Source: Glutamicibacter protophormiae
GTDB taxonomy: Bacteria; Actinomycetota; Actinomycetes; Actinomycetales; Micrococcaceae
DNA: 64,000 nt
NCBI RefSeq assembly: GCF_014647495.1
Contig: NZ_BMPH01000001.1
Span: 434,001-498,000, forward strand
Direction of reading: 5' to 3'
In this document: piece after piece, positions 54,276 to 63,853 of the stretch
Layout of the letters: every line of letters starts with the position of its first letter
Position numbering within the stretch: the stretch's first letter is position 1
The notes under the pieces: generated by a model
What the model saw: the letters and a program-made list of their open reading frames with translations, nothing else
What the model was told of the DNA's origin: nothing
Databases searched by the model: none
Program-made: the position numbers and the translations under genes

Positions 54276-56410
54276 AGGACACTAAGGAGCTCCCCGCTCA
54301 GTTCCAGGGGTTGAGCTACAACGACCTCAACGCCATGCTGAACCTCTACGGTCCAGATGGAAAGATCCAGTTCGAGGTGGATCGCTATGCGGCTCGCCAG
54401 TACTTCCTGGATCACGTGAATAACAACACCGTGTTCTTCCATGATCTGGATGAGAAGCTCGAATACCTGGTCAAGCACGAATACTACGAGCGTGAAACCC
54501 TCGACCAGTATTCGATGAACTTCATCCGCGATCTGTTCAAGCACGCTTTCTCCAAGAAGTTCCGTTTCGAGACCTTCCTGGGTGCCTTCAAGTTCTACAC
54601 CTCTTACACCCTGAAGACCTTTGACGGCAAGCGCTACCTGGAACGCTACGAGGATCGTGTCTGCATGGTTGCCTTGCACCTTGCTCGCGGTAACGAAGAA
54701 CTGGCCACCCAGCTCGTCGATGAAATCATCGAAGGCCGCTTCCAGCCGGCCACCCCGACCTTCCTCAACGCCGGCAAGGCACAGCGTGGAGAATTGGTCT
54801 CCTGCTTCCTGCTTCGCATCGAAGACAACATGGAGTCGATTGCCCGTGCGGTGAACTCCTCGCTGCAGCTGTCCAAGCGTGGCGGCGGCGTGGCCCTGGC
54901 CCTGACCAACCTGCGCGAGCACGGTGCCCCGATCAAGCAGATCGAGAACCAGTCCTCCGGCGTCATCCCTGTGATGAAGCTTCTGGAAGACTCCTTCTCC
55001 TATGCCAACCAGCTGGGCGCACGCCAGGGTGCCGGTGCTGTCTACCTGAACGCACACCACCCGGACATCTACCGTTTCCTCGACACCAAGCGCGAAAACG
55101 CCGACGAGAAGATCCGTATCAAGACCCTGTCGCTGGGTGTTGTCATTCCTGACGTCACCTTCGAACTTGCCCGCAAGAACGAGGACATGTACCTGTTCAG
55201 CCCGTACGACGTCGAGCGCGTCTACGGCAAGCCGTTCAGCGAAATCTCGGTCACCGAGAAGTACACCGAGATGGTCGATGATTCGCGCATCAAGAAGACC
55301 AAGATCAACGCCCGCGAGTTCTTCCAGACTCTGGCGGAGATCCAGTTCGAGTCGGGCTACCCGTACATCATGTTTGAAGACACGGTGAACAAGGCCAACC
55401 CGATCGAGGGCCGCGTCTCCATGTCGAACCTGTGCTCGGAAATCCTGCAGGTCTCCTCGCCGTCGGAGTACAACGACGACCTGAGCTACAAGACCGTGGG
55501 CAAGGACATCTCCTGCAACCTGGGTTCGATGAACATCGCCAAGGCCATGGACGGCAAGAACCTGGCCAAGTCGGTGGACATCGCCATCCGCGCGCTGTCC
55601 GCAGTTTCCGACATGTCCTACATCGACTCCGTTCCTTCGATTGCCGACGGCAACAAGAAGTCGCACGCCATCGGCCTGGGCCAGATGAACCTGCACGGCT
55701 TCCTGGCTCGTGAGCGCATCTACTACGGTTCCGAAGAAGGCATCGACTTCACCAACATCTACTTCTACTCGATTCTGTTCCACGCGCTGACCGCGTCGAA
55801 CAAGATCGCAATTGAACGCGGCGAGGTCTTCGACAACTTCGAGAACTCCAAGTACGCATCGGGCGAATTCTTCGACAAGTACATCGACGTGGAATGGGCT
55901 CCAGCCACCGAGCGTGTGAGCGAACTGTTCGACGGTATCCACATTCCTACCCAGGAAGACTGGATCGCGCTGAAGAAGTCGGTCATGGAACACGGCATCT
56001 ACAACCAGAACCTGCAGGCAGTGCCGCCAACCGGTTCGATCTCCTACATCAACAACTCGACTTCGTCGATCCACCCTGTTGCTGCAAAGGTCGAAATCCG
56101 CAAGGAAGGCAAGATCGGCCGCGTCTACTACCCGGCCCCGTACATGAACAACGAGAACATCGAGTTCTACGAGGACGCGTACGAGATCGGTTACGAGAAG
56201 ATCATCGACACCTACGCCGCTGCTACCCAGCACGTCGACCAGGGACTCTCGCTGACCTTGTTCTTCAAGGACACCGTCACCACCCGTGACATCAACAAGG
56301 CCCAGATCTACGCATGGCGCAAGGGCATCAAGACCTTGTACTACATCCGCCTGCGCCAGCTGGCGCTCGAAGGCACCGAGGTGGAAAACTGTGTTTCCTG
56401 CATGCTGTGA
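54272..56410 (+). CDS. nrdE: Class Ib ribonucleoside-diphosphate reductase alpha subunit
   Basis: 712 residues. Reduces NDPs to dNDPs. It starts at an ATG overlapping the nrdI stop (ATGA), after AGGAA. The usual N-terminal ATP-cone is absent, as in Nrd[19 protein letters not shown], the glycyl-site region and the C-terminal redox pair in CVSCML are intact, and no internal intron or intein is seen. The gene is therefore complete, even though a homing endonuclease gene follows it directly. Allosteric control in this class acts through the specificity site only. Confidence 0.97.
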   Translation: MKDTKELPAQFQGLSYNDLNAMLNLYGPDGKIQFEVDRYAARQYFLDHVNNNTVFFHDLDEKLEYLVKHEYYERETLDQYSMNFIRDLFKHAFSKKFRFETFLGAFKFYTSYTLKTFDGKRYLERYEDRVCMVALHLARGNEELATQLVDEIIEGRFQPATPTFLNAGKAQRGELVSCFLLRIEDNMESIARAVNSSLQLSKRGGGVALALTNLREHGAPIKQIENQSSGVIPVMKLLEDSFSYANQLGARQGAGAVYLNAHHPDIYRFLDTKRENADEKIRIKTLSLGVVIPDVTFELARKNEDMYLFSPYDVERVYGKPFSEISVTEKYTEMVDDSRIKKTKINAREFFQTLAEIQFESGYPYIMFEDTVNKANPIEGRVSMSNLCSEILQVSSPSEYNDDLSYKTVGKDISCNLGSMNIAKAMDGKNLAKSVDIAIRALSAVSDMSYIDSVPSIADGNKKSHAIGLGQMNLHGFLARERIYYGSEEGIDFTNIYFYSILFHALTASNKIAIERGEVFDNFENSKYASGEFFDKYIDVEWAPATERVSELFDGIHIPTQEDWIALKKSVMEHGIYNQNLQAVPPTGSISYINNSTSSIHPVAAKVEIRKEGKIGRVYYPAPYMNNENIEFYEDAYEIGYEKIIDTYAAATQHVDQGLSLTLFFKDTVTTRDINKAQIYAWRKGIKTLYYIRLRQLALEGTEVENCVSCML

Positions 56411-56450
56411 CAATTTAGAAATTTATTCATGTAAAAGTTGTTGATGCAGA

Positions 56451-57215
56451 GTGGAAACGGCTACTACAGGAATCGTTTATGGAATCAGGCTAGAGTCTGG
56501 TTCTGAGTACCGGTATGTCGGTATTACAACGAAGACTGCCAGTCGCCGTTTTCATCAGCATCTGCGTTTGGCAAAGGTTGGGCGCAAAACGCCCTTCTAC
56601 GACTGGCTTAGAAAACATGAAAATGAGGGACTTGCTGTAGATATTTTGGAACGGGTTAGTGGCCTAGCCGAGCTGGGACACGCCGAGGTTGCATGGATTT
56701 CCAAACTTCGCGGCCAAGGGCAACGTCTACTTAATATTTCTGAAGGTGGGCTAGGGTCTGCAGGTGTTCAGTGGACGGAAGAAATGCGGGAGGCAGCAAG
56801 AATCCGTGGCCTCGGTCGCAAAGGTGTCAGTAGACCAGGCGCTTCAAATCCTTTCTATGGTAAGAAACACAGCCCAGAGCAACGTGTCAAGTGGAGTCAT
56901 GACCGAAAAGGCACTAATCAGGGCGTTTCTAATCCGAACTACGGCAAGTATGGATCAGACCATCCAAGCTTTGGGCATGTTGTCTCAGAAGAAGCTCGAA
57001 AAGTACTTTCTGATTCAAGGCAAGGCGCGGGTAATCCGAACTTCGGTAAAACCGCTAGTCTTGAAACTCGGGAGAAAATGTCAGCTGCTCGAAAAGGTCG
57101 TCCGCAGCCCTCAAGCAAACGAAGTGCTCACACTAGACACCACACGAACAAGGGTGTGAGTAACCCCAATTGTAAATATTGCCTTGAAGTTATTGACCCC
57201 CGAGACCTCTTTTAG
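56451..57215 (+). CDS. Free-standing GIY-YIG homing endonuclease with NUMOD3 repeats
   Basis: 254 residues. A GIY-YIG nuclease domain at the N-terminus has the motif VYGIRLESGSEYRYVGIT, a conserved Arg in ASRRFHQHL, the catalytic-type Glu in GHAEVAWISKL, and LLNISEGGLG closing it. Residues about 125-215 hold three NUMOD3 DNA-binding repeats (SNPFYGKKHS, SNPNYGKYGSD, GNPNFGKTAS). A short Cys-containing tail ends in SNPNCKYC. The gene is visibly AT-richer than nrdE and nrdF and lies between them, with 40 bases upstream and 16 downstream and no flanking intron. A GTG start is used; its ribosome-binding site is weak. Expected to cut an allele lacking the insertion and so spread itself. Confidence 0.88.
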   Translation: METATTGIVYGIRLESGSEYRYVGITTKTASRRFHQHLRLAKVGRKTPFYDWLRKHENEGLAVDILERVSGLAELGHAEVAWISKLRGQGQRLLNISEGGLGSAGVQWTEEMREAARIRGLGRKGVSRPGASNPFYGKKHSPEQRVKWSHDRKGTNQGVSNPNYGKYGSDHPSFGHVVSEEARKVLSDSRQGAGNPNFGKTASLETREKMSAARKGRPQPSSKRSAHTRHHTNKGVSNPNCKYCLEVIDPRDLF

Positions 57216-57222
57216 AAAGTGA

Positions 57223-58206
<984 letters not shown>

Positions 58207-58232
58207 GCAATCGTAGCCCGATGGGCCCCTTT

Positions 58233-58264
58233 GCGGGCGGAATGCCACAAGATATTCCGCCCGC
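58233..58264 (+). terminator. Hairpin after nrdF
   Basis: GCGGGCGGAAT (58233-58243) and ATTCCGCCCGC (58254-58264) form 11 perfect pairs around a ten-base loop. No strong U-run. Likely ends the nrd operon. Confidence 0.65.
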
Positions 58265-58494
58265 GATAGGGGAGGGTTCAAACTAATATTGAAATTTAGT
58301 TATCGTTTATCAGTCAAAATGATCTCGCGTAAGCTAAGCGTGGATAGTAATTTATTGATGACAGGGGAATCGTCAACTGGTATTAACGGTATAAACTTTG
58401 GCCTATAGTCCTATTTCAAATGATAATGTCGATTTAACGCTATCGGGGAATTTGGAAGTTAAATTCCGTTTCTTTTGAACCTTAAGTGGGGGGC
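58265..58494 (+). promoter_or_regulatory. AT-rich intergenic region with probable promoter of the cyclase operon
   Basis: The base composition drops sharply after the nrdF terminator. TTGATG (58355-58360) with TGGTAT 17 bases later (58378-58383) is one promoter candidate; TATAAA and TATAGT lie further on. No gene of its own is visible. The cyclase ATG at 58495 follows AAGTGGGGGG. Confidence 0.4.
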
Positions 58495-59301
58495 ATGCAT
58501 ATCTATTCGAAGAAAGATTTCGAAAATACGGTATTACGTAATTATGATTCCAGGAGAGGTAGCATTCTCCATGCGAAGGAGTCATTGAGCGCTTCAGGTG
58601 AACTTGAAACTAAATCCTTGGGGCACCCATATTTCGAGGACTTGGCTGTCGGCGAGTGTCGTGCTGAATCAATGGTTATGGTTTTCTTAGATCTAACCGA
58701 CTTCACTGGGCGCAGTTTCTGGGATGCCGAAACGGAAGTAGTGGATCTGGCTCATGCCGTACTTTCGGGCTTCATTGAAACTGTTAGCAAGTTTGGAGGG
58801 TACCCTCTAGGACTTCGCGGTGACGGATTGTTTGCTGGATTTGGACCATGCAAAAATGGGGTACCGGCTGCTTTGGCGCTAGTTGCGTGTGCGTTTGCTT
58901 TGGATGCGGTTGAGAACTCACTAAATCCGCGACTTAAAGAACGTGGGATTGCTCCGGTTCAAGCCCGAGCGGGTCTTGACTATGGCCGGATTTCATTTGT
59001 TCGTAGCGGAAACGAAGAACATAGCGAAATCAACCCACTTGGTTTTGCGGCGAATTTCGCTGCAAAATGTGAAAAGAAGGCAAAATCTTGGGAGGTGGTT
59101 GTCGGTGAGGGGCTCACGGGCCTGGTGCCGAACGATGCAAACTTTGTCGAGCATAACGACTCTCCCAAAATATATCAGCGTAATTATGAGAAAAAAGCTT
59201 ATAAATATTACAACTATTCTTGGAGAAAAGTACTCGAGCATATTCCCGGGATAGTTGAAGAACTGAATGGAAGTTCATCCGAAATGATCGCGATCTTCTA
59301 G
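58495..59301 (+). CDS. Class III nucleotide cyclase, probable Pycsar cyclase (PycC-like)
   Basis: 268 residues. The cyclase homology domain has the metal-binding Asp in VFLDLTDFT (residue 66), the second Asp in LRGDGLFAGFG (residue 110), and ARAGLDYGRISFV. The segment AANFAAKCEKKA carries the transition-state Asn (187), but lysine (191) replaces the usual arginine. It is a stand-alone soluble cyclase, followed in the same operon by an E2-like protein and a DUF5706/PycTM-like membrane protein. Pycsar cyclases make cCMP or cUMP after phage infection, which trigger the membrane effector; product identity cannot be read here. AT-rich, unlike the nrd genes. ATG at 58495; a GTG at 58486 is less likely. 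Confidence 0.85.
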   Translation: MHIYSKKDFENTVLRNYDSRRGSILHAKESLSASGELETKSLGHPYFEDLAVGECRAESMVMVFLDLTDFTGRSFWDAETEVVDLAHAVLSGFIETVSKFGGYPLGLRGDGLFAGFGPCKNGVPAALALVACAFALDAVENSLNPRLKERGIAPVQARAGLDYGRISFVRSGNEEHSEINPLGFAANFAAKCEKKAKSWEVVVGEGLTGLVPNDANFVEHNDSPKIYQRNYEKKAYKYYNYSWRKVLEHIPGIVEELNGSSSEMIAIF

Positions 59302-59309
59302 GAGCGAAA

Positions 59310-59930
59310 ATGACTATTGCTTCGTTGTTGCGCCACCACGGCATAGATGTTCCAAAATATGTGACCGTAAGCGGACGGATCATTTTTGATGGTGTTACGA
59401 AGAGTGCGTCTGGAGATCATGTGCACAACGAGTTTGGCGTTGTAACCCCTGTTGCGAGCCATACTTTCCATGGCGGTGCGGCTGTTGTGGATTCTCGCTC
59501 CGAGAATGATTCTGTTTGGTGGGAAAACGTAAATATGATTCAGCCTCATATTGACGCCATGAGCAATTCTTTTCCTGGGTTTCGCTATCAACCAGCTATC
59601 GCTGAGTCAGGTCCATACTGGCGCGGAACCATTGACACAGGGAGAGGGAAATTTGATGTTGGAGTTTTCCTCCGTCAAGATCAAAAAATTCCTCGAGTTC
59701 GTGTATTGAACAAATTTCAGCTTGGAGTCTCTGTAAACGGAGGTTGGCGAGCATCTCCGCATCTGTATGATAACGGAAACTTGTGTGTTGCAGGCTCTTC
59801 TGACTGGATTGCAGGAATCCATACGGCGGCGACTGCTACGGCCTGGGCTGCTCATTGGCTTGCAGCTTACACTGAATGGCGATTTACGCGAGTCTGGCCT
59901 GCTGATGGAGCTCGATTTGCCGATGCGTAG
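59310..59930 (+). CDS. E2-like (ubiquitin-conjugating-fold) accessory protein
   Basis: 206 residues. The C-terminal half shows the prokaryotic E2 pattern known from short type II CBASS and Bil-type systems. VSVNGGWRASPHLYDNGNLCV (split here as residues 141-151 and 152-160) places a candidate catalytic Cys at 159 after a Pro-His, then DWIAGIHTAATATAWAAHWLAAY and a closing W. The N-terminal 90 residues are unassigned. No E1 or JAB gene is adjacent. Ribosome-binding site TAGGAG overlaps the cyclase stop, spacing 8. It overlaps the next gene by eight bases. A conjugation role is inferred from fold and Cys, and its combination with a Pycsar cyclase is unusual. Alternative: an E2-fold regulator without activity. 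Confidence 0.7.
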   Translation: MTIASLLRHHGIDVPKYVTVSGRIIFDGVTKSASGDHVHNEFGVVTPVASHTFHGGAAVVDSRSENDSVWWENVNMIQPHIDAMSNSFPGFRYQPAIAESGPYWRGTIDTGRGKFDVGVFLRQDQKIPRVRVLNKFQLGVSVNGGWRASPHLYDNGNLCVAGSSDWIAGIHTAATATAWAAHWLAAYTEWRFTRVWPADGARFADA

Positions 59931-60486
59931 GCGACGTGGACCTAATAAGATATCTGAAGGTTCAGTATCGGAATCTACGTCTGTCGATGCGTCTATGGAT
60001 GGCTGTTTTCAAGCTTTGGATCAACTGGCAAACTGGGTGAGGTTCGCCGACACGAAGGCTACCATTCTCACAGCTGGACTTGGTGTTGTTCTTACGGTGT
60101 TGGTAGCCAATGCAAATACAGTTGTCAGTGCGATCAAGTACGATGTCAGCTCCGCTATCATTGTTAGCCCATTGCTCTTTTTGGCTTGTGCTGCTTTGCT
60201 GTGGACACTCTATTGGCTTATCCGTGCGATTGGCCCTCAGACATCTACAGCATATTCAGAGATCAATAGGTTTGCGTGGCCAGCGCTTCAAGAAGTTACT
60301 GTTGCACAACTTGAATTGCATATCCGTCAGGTTGATGTAGCCTCGGATGGATGGAGGCAGGTGCTGGATTTGTCAAAGTTGGCAAAGCGAAAGTTTGAGG
60401 CTTGCTCTAGGGCAGTTGCGGGATTCTCCGTTCTGGCGTTATCGACACTGGCATGCGTCTTGACAAGCGTGATCATAACGTCCTAG
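59923..60486 (+). CDS. PycTM-like (DUF5706) transmembrane effector
   Basis: 187 residues. The signature of the Pycsar effector family is seen at LANWVRFADTKATILTAG (DTKA at residues 43-46). Three membrane segments lie at about 46-68, 77-100 and 163-186, with a soluble helical loop of about 60 residues between the second and third that could bind the cyclic nucleotide. PycTM proteins kill the infected cell by opening the membrane when the cyclase signal arrives. ATG at 59923 overlaps the E2-like stop by eight bases, with GGAG 12 bases upstream; ATG at 59905 is an alternative. Terminator at 60509-60558. Confidence 0.82.
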   Translation: MRRRRGPNKISEGSVSESTSVDASMDGCFQALDQLANWVRFADTKATILTAGLGVVLTVLVANANTVVSAIKYDVSSAIIVSPLLFLACAALLWTLYWLIRAIGPQTSTAYSEINRFAWPALQEVTVAQLELHIRQVDVASDGWRQVLDLSKLAKRKFEACSRAVAGFSVLALSTLACVLTSVIITS

Positions 60487-60508
60487 TTCACCAGCCTTTC
60501 AGGTGATT

Positions 60509-60558
60509 CCGAAAACCCACCAGCTCCCGGCAATTTCCTTTGACTGATGGGTTTTCGG
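60509..60558 (+). terminator. Terminator of the cyclase operon
   Basis: CCGAAAACCCA (60509-60519) pairs with TGGGTTTTCGG (60548-60558) over a loop of about 28 bases, followed by TTTCT. It lies 23 bases after the effector stop. Confidence 0.6.
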
Positions 60559-60876
60559 TTTCTAGGGCGCGGCTACTATTGCGACCCAATCCAGTGTGTG
60601 TCAGCTACCTTCATTCGGTAAGCAGAATTTTTTGATGGGGCCATAGGCCAACCTCTGGTGACTTAGCTGCCGAGTATCCTTGGAGTTAAGGTTTGTCAGC
60701 AGGTTGCTGCGTTCCTGTATCAGCAGTTCTAGTACGACTTCAGTATTCACGTACTAGCCCGTATTTCATGACAACTGCAGTCATTGAACTGACTTTAAAG
60801 AAGAAAAGGTGACCTGAACTGGAAAAATAGGAGTTGTTGAAGCTCTACATCACCAGATCAAAGGATCACCTTTTCA
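60559..60876. other. Gene-free stretch up to the IS1380 transposase
   Basis: About 320 bases without a credible gene. Near its end, GAAAAGGTGA (60804-60813) and TCACCTTTTC (60867-60876) form an inverted repeat around the transposase start region, a usual barrier to read-through expression in insertion sequences. The exact left end of the IS1380 element is not clear to me. Confidence 0.5.
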
Positions 60877-61942
60877 GTGAACCATTCTACCCACGTTTTC
60901 CCTGCCCTCCCGACCCAACTCACCGGCCAAGCCCTCATCTCCCGTGCTGGGTTGTCGGTGCTCACCAGCTTTCTGAACGCCCTGGACTTCCGCCAGCTTT
61001 GCGAAGACCGGTTCAGCCAATTCGTGCCAGCCACCGCAACACACCGGCCAGGAAAGATCCTTGGTGCGCTGGCCCTGTCCCTTGCTGCTGGCGGCGAGCA
61101 AGCCGCAGACATCGACCAGCTGCGTGTCGCACCAGGGCTCTTCGGACGCGTAGCGTCTGATGCGATGGTCAGCCGGTTTATGGGTCGCATCAAGGTCCAG
61201 CCCGAAGCCTTCTCCTATGGGTTCGCCACCATGGCCCGCAGCTTGCGCTCCAAAATTTGGGCTGCAGCCGGGCCACGGAATCCTGCCCGGCTGGCCACGC
61301 CAGCCAACCCGCTGATCATCGACCTTGATGCCTCACTAGTGCACGTGAACTCCGACAAAGAGAACAGCGCCGGCACGTATAAAGGCGGGTACGGATACTC
61401 ACCCATGATCGCCATGGCCGACTACGGCAAGACGAATGGAACCGGCGGAGTGTTGGCCGTGCAGTTGCGTCCGGGCAACCGGGGTGCGAATTCCGCGAAG
61501 TCCCACATCGAAGTGCTCAACCAAGCGTTGGCGCAGCTGCCTGATGATTTCTATGACGAGCACGGAAACCTGCATGGAGAGAAGATCCTGGTCCGCACCG
61601 ATAGCGCCGGCTCGTCCCGTGAGTTCTTGCACCACCTGCAGTCGTTGGGGATCCAGTTCTCCACCTCGTATTTGTTGCCGGTGTTCTAGGAGCGGTTCAT
61701 CCGGCGGATCGATGAGAAGAAGTACTGGGAACCAGCCCTGGATGCTGGCGGGGAACAGCGTGATGATGCGTGGGTGATCGAGCTGAAGGACTACCCTGCG
61801 GGGACAAGGATTTATTTGCGGGCTGAGCCGTTGCATCCCGGGGCGAAAGCGACCTTGTTCGGTACGGACGGGAACCAGGTGACCGCGTTCTTGACCAATA
61901 GCCCGCGGTTCAACGTGGCGTTCCTCGATGCCCGGCACCGGG
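60877..61942 (+). pseudogene. IS1380-family transposase, 5' part, with in-frame stop
   Basis: Residues 1-270 read as an IS1380 (DDE) transposase: LTGQALISRAGLSVL, FSQFVPATATHRPGKILGALALSLAAGG, the first catalytic Asp region IIDLDASLVHVNSDKENSAGTYKGGYGYSP, and KILVRTDSAGSS. A TAG at 61687-61689 interrupts the frame, which then continues in the same frame (ERFIRRIDEKKYWEPALDAGGE...). At FLDARHR it breaks off at 61942, where IS element 2 begins. The C-terminal part is found beyond the insertion. The gene is dead on two counts. Confidence 0.85.
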
Positions 61943-62008
61943 TGCCAAATACGCCTAGATGGTACGTCAAGTCCGGCCAGTCGGTACCCGAAATCCGGCT
62001 TGTCCTGT

Positions 62009-62050
62009 CTCATAACTTCGTGGACATGATGTCTCACCTCTTCGTGGACA
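62009..62050 (-). repeat. Two 18-bp repeats, 24-bp period, left end of element 2
   Basis: Units at 62009 and 62033 of the form CTCANNNCTTCGTGGACA, inverted relative to the set at the right end. Probable transposase binding sites. Confidence 0.75.
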
Positions 62051-62083
62051 TTTACAACGTGACTTTCTGGCACCCTCGATTGC

Positions 62084-63529
62084 ATGCCTAACGCACTTTC
62101 TCCACGCCTGCGCGCGATGATCATCAGCTTCGATCCGACACAGCCCGAGGCCCTGACCATCAGCGAATTCTGCAAGACCCAGAAAATCTCGCGCAGCATC
62201 TTCTACCGCATCCGCGACCGAGCCACCCAAGAATCAGCCGGCGCGCTCCACCCGCGCTCCAGAGCCCCAAAGCAACCTTCCAGACGCTACGGTCCCGCAG
62301 TGATCAACGAACTGGTCAGGATCCGCAAAGAACTCAAAAAAGACGGTTGGGACTACGGACCGAAAACCATCCACTACGAAGCGTCTATCCTGGATGATTT
62401 TCCTGGCGGACAAATCCCATCCGTAGCGACCATTGCCAGGTTGCTGGCCAGTGTCGGTCATGTTGAACGCAGCCCGCGCAAGCGCCCTAAATCCTCCTAC
62501 GTCCCCTTCGTACGCTCCACCGCTACGGCCCTGTGGCAACTCGACGCATTCGAGTTCAGAACGCTCTCCGATCAGGTGGTGACCGGCTACCAGCTCCTCG
62601 ATGATGCGACGCAATTCGATGTGGGTTCCAGCGCGTACGCACGGCACGAGAACAGCGGCGATGCGCAACAGGTGCTCACCCAGGCCATCAATGAATACGG
62701 GCCTCCCAAGGAAGTCCTCAGCGATAATTCCAAGGCGTTCAATCAGCTTCGCGGTGGAACCATCGGCATCGTGGAGGCCTATCTAGCTTCTCAAGGAAGC
62801 ATGCCGATCACAGGACTACCGGGCAGGCCGACGACTCAGGGGAAGAATGAACGCTCGCACCAGACCCTTCAACGGTTCCTCAAAGCTAACAAACCCCACA
62901 ATCTTGCTGACGTGCAGAGGCTGCTTCGCCGTTACCGTGAGCGTGACAACCAGCGCCGCCCACATCAGTCCTTGAATCAGGCAACCCCGCAGAAGGCTTG
63001 GGAGCTGCTGGAGCACACACCGGCCACCGAGCCGATACCGATGGTGGTGCTGGAAGCCAAGGCGGCTGAGTACCTGGTGAAGCGCCGCGTCGGCAGCTCG
63101 GCGGTGAATCGCGCTGACCTTGTCGTTTCGAAAACCGGGGACATCTTGGACAAGCTCACGGAGCAGCACGAGCCTGCCATGGATCGGGAAAGCCATCAGC
63201 TACTGGTTCGGGTCAATAGAGACAACTGCCAAGCGTATTATCGGGGCAAGCAGATCTCACTGCCTCAGACCTATGCCGACCGACAGTTCCTGAGAACCAT
63301 CACCGCTAACGAATTCATCTTGTCGGATCCCGATACCGCAGAAGTCGTGTTGAGCTTCCCGTTGCCCACGGTGGCATTGCGTGTTCATCAGCGGTTTGTG
63401 GCCTCGTACTCGATCAGAGGAATTCACCTGGCGCACCCAACCAAGCAGTGGAGCCGGAAGGCCGCCGAATACCAGGCCCAGTACGAAGCGCGGGAAGAAG
63501 ACATGCCAGAGGTCTTTGATTACCGGTAG
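62084..63529 (+). CDS. IS481-type DDE transposase (element 2)
   Basis: 481 residues, same architecture and exact length as the element 1 transposase: N-terminal HTH (ISEFCKTQKISRSIFYRIRDR), then an rve core with LWQLDAFEFR, LSDNSKAFN and QGKNERSHQTL holding the DDE triad, and a beta-rich C-terminal domain (about 385-465). It appears complete, so the element may be active. The DNA-binding region is among the more divergent parts relative to element 1, matching the different repeat sequences. Confidence 0.9.
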   Translation: MPNALSPRLRAMIISFDPTQPEALTISEFCKTQKISRSIFYRIRDRATQESAGALHPRSRAPKQPSRRYGPAVINELVRIRKELKKDGWDYGPKTIHYEASILDDFPGGQIPSVATIARLLASVGHVERSPRKRPKSSYVPFVRSTATALWQLDAFEFRTLSDQVVTGYQLLDDATQFDVGSSAYARHENSGDAQQVLTQAINEYGPPKEVLSDNSKAFNQLRGGTIGIVEAYLASQGSMPITGLPGRPTTQGKNERSHQTLQRFLKANKPHNLADVQRLLRRYRERDNQRRPHQSLNQATPQKAWELLEHTPATEPIPMVVLEAKAAEYLVKRRVGSSAVNRADLVVSKTGDILDKLTEQHEPAMDRESHQLLVRVNRDNCQAYYRGKQISLPQTYADRQFLRTITANEFILSDPDTAEVVLSFPLPTVALRVHQRFVASYSIRGIHLAHPTKQWSRKAAEYQAQYEAREEDMPEVFDYR

Positions 63530-63571
63530 TCAACCGTTGCCGGCGGCTCCCGACTGGGAACCGCCGGTAGC

Positions 63572-63637
63572 TGTGTACAAAGTCATGAGATCGGTTGTCC
63601 ACGAAGTGCTGAGTTTCAGTGTCTACGAAGTGACGAG
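63572..63637 (+). repeat. Three 18-bp repeats, 24-bp period, right end of element 2
   Basis: Units start at 63572, 63596 and 63620, consensus TGTCNACGAAGTNNTGAG. They are oriented opposite to the left pair. Confidence 0.78.
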
Positions 63638-63670
63638 ATTTCACATCCGATACGCGCGCAGGTGCTACCA

Positions 63671-63853
63671 AATACCTCTGCTAAACAGGTGGCGGTTCCG
63701 GCTGTTTTCAATGGCAGGGAAGCTTGTCTCTGGTAGCCGGCAACGCCGGCTGCTGATCCCGAAAATGCACAGGAAGCTCAGCTGCTATATCAATTGATTG
63801 AGGGCATCGGCGCATTGTTTCAGCGGTGGCGGCACGGCGAGCTGGCCGCTTGA
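63671..63853 (+). pseudogene. IS1380-family transposase, 3' remnant
   Basis: Reading from 63674, LNRWRFRLFSMAGKLVSGS and RQRRLLIPKMHRK correspond to the C-terminal RYRLLHVAGRL...R region of IS1380 transposases. A shift of frame near 63778 is needed to continue into AQLLYQLIEGIGALFQRWRH and the stop at 63851-63853. This is the other end of the gene broken at 61942; the middle of the protein is missing. Assignment rests on pattern resemblance. Confidence 0.6.

Larger units (their letters stand above)
61943..63670 (+). mobile_element. IS481-type insertion sequence (element 2), inserted in the IS1380 transposase
   Basis: About 1.73 kb. The left end starts TGCCAAATACGC and continues TGGTACGTCAAGTCCGGCC, nearly identical over 43 bases to the right end of element 1. 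The right end is less certain: TGGTAGCACC... (read inward from about 63670) is the best match but is degenerate. The element carries the same kind of internal 24-bp-periodic repeats, with a different consensus, and one transposase gene. It disrupts an older IS1380 copy and, judging from the missing middle of that transposase, its insertion was accompanied by a deletion of roughly 200 bases. Confidence 0.7.

Noticed and set aside
58486-58494. GTG at 58486 as cyclase start
   Set aside because: No ribosome-binding site before it; the GTGGGGGG sequence it begins is a better ribosome-binding site for the ATG at 58495.
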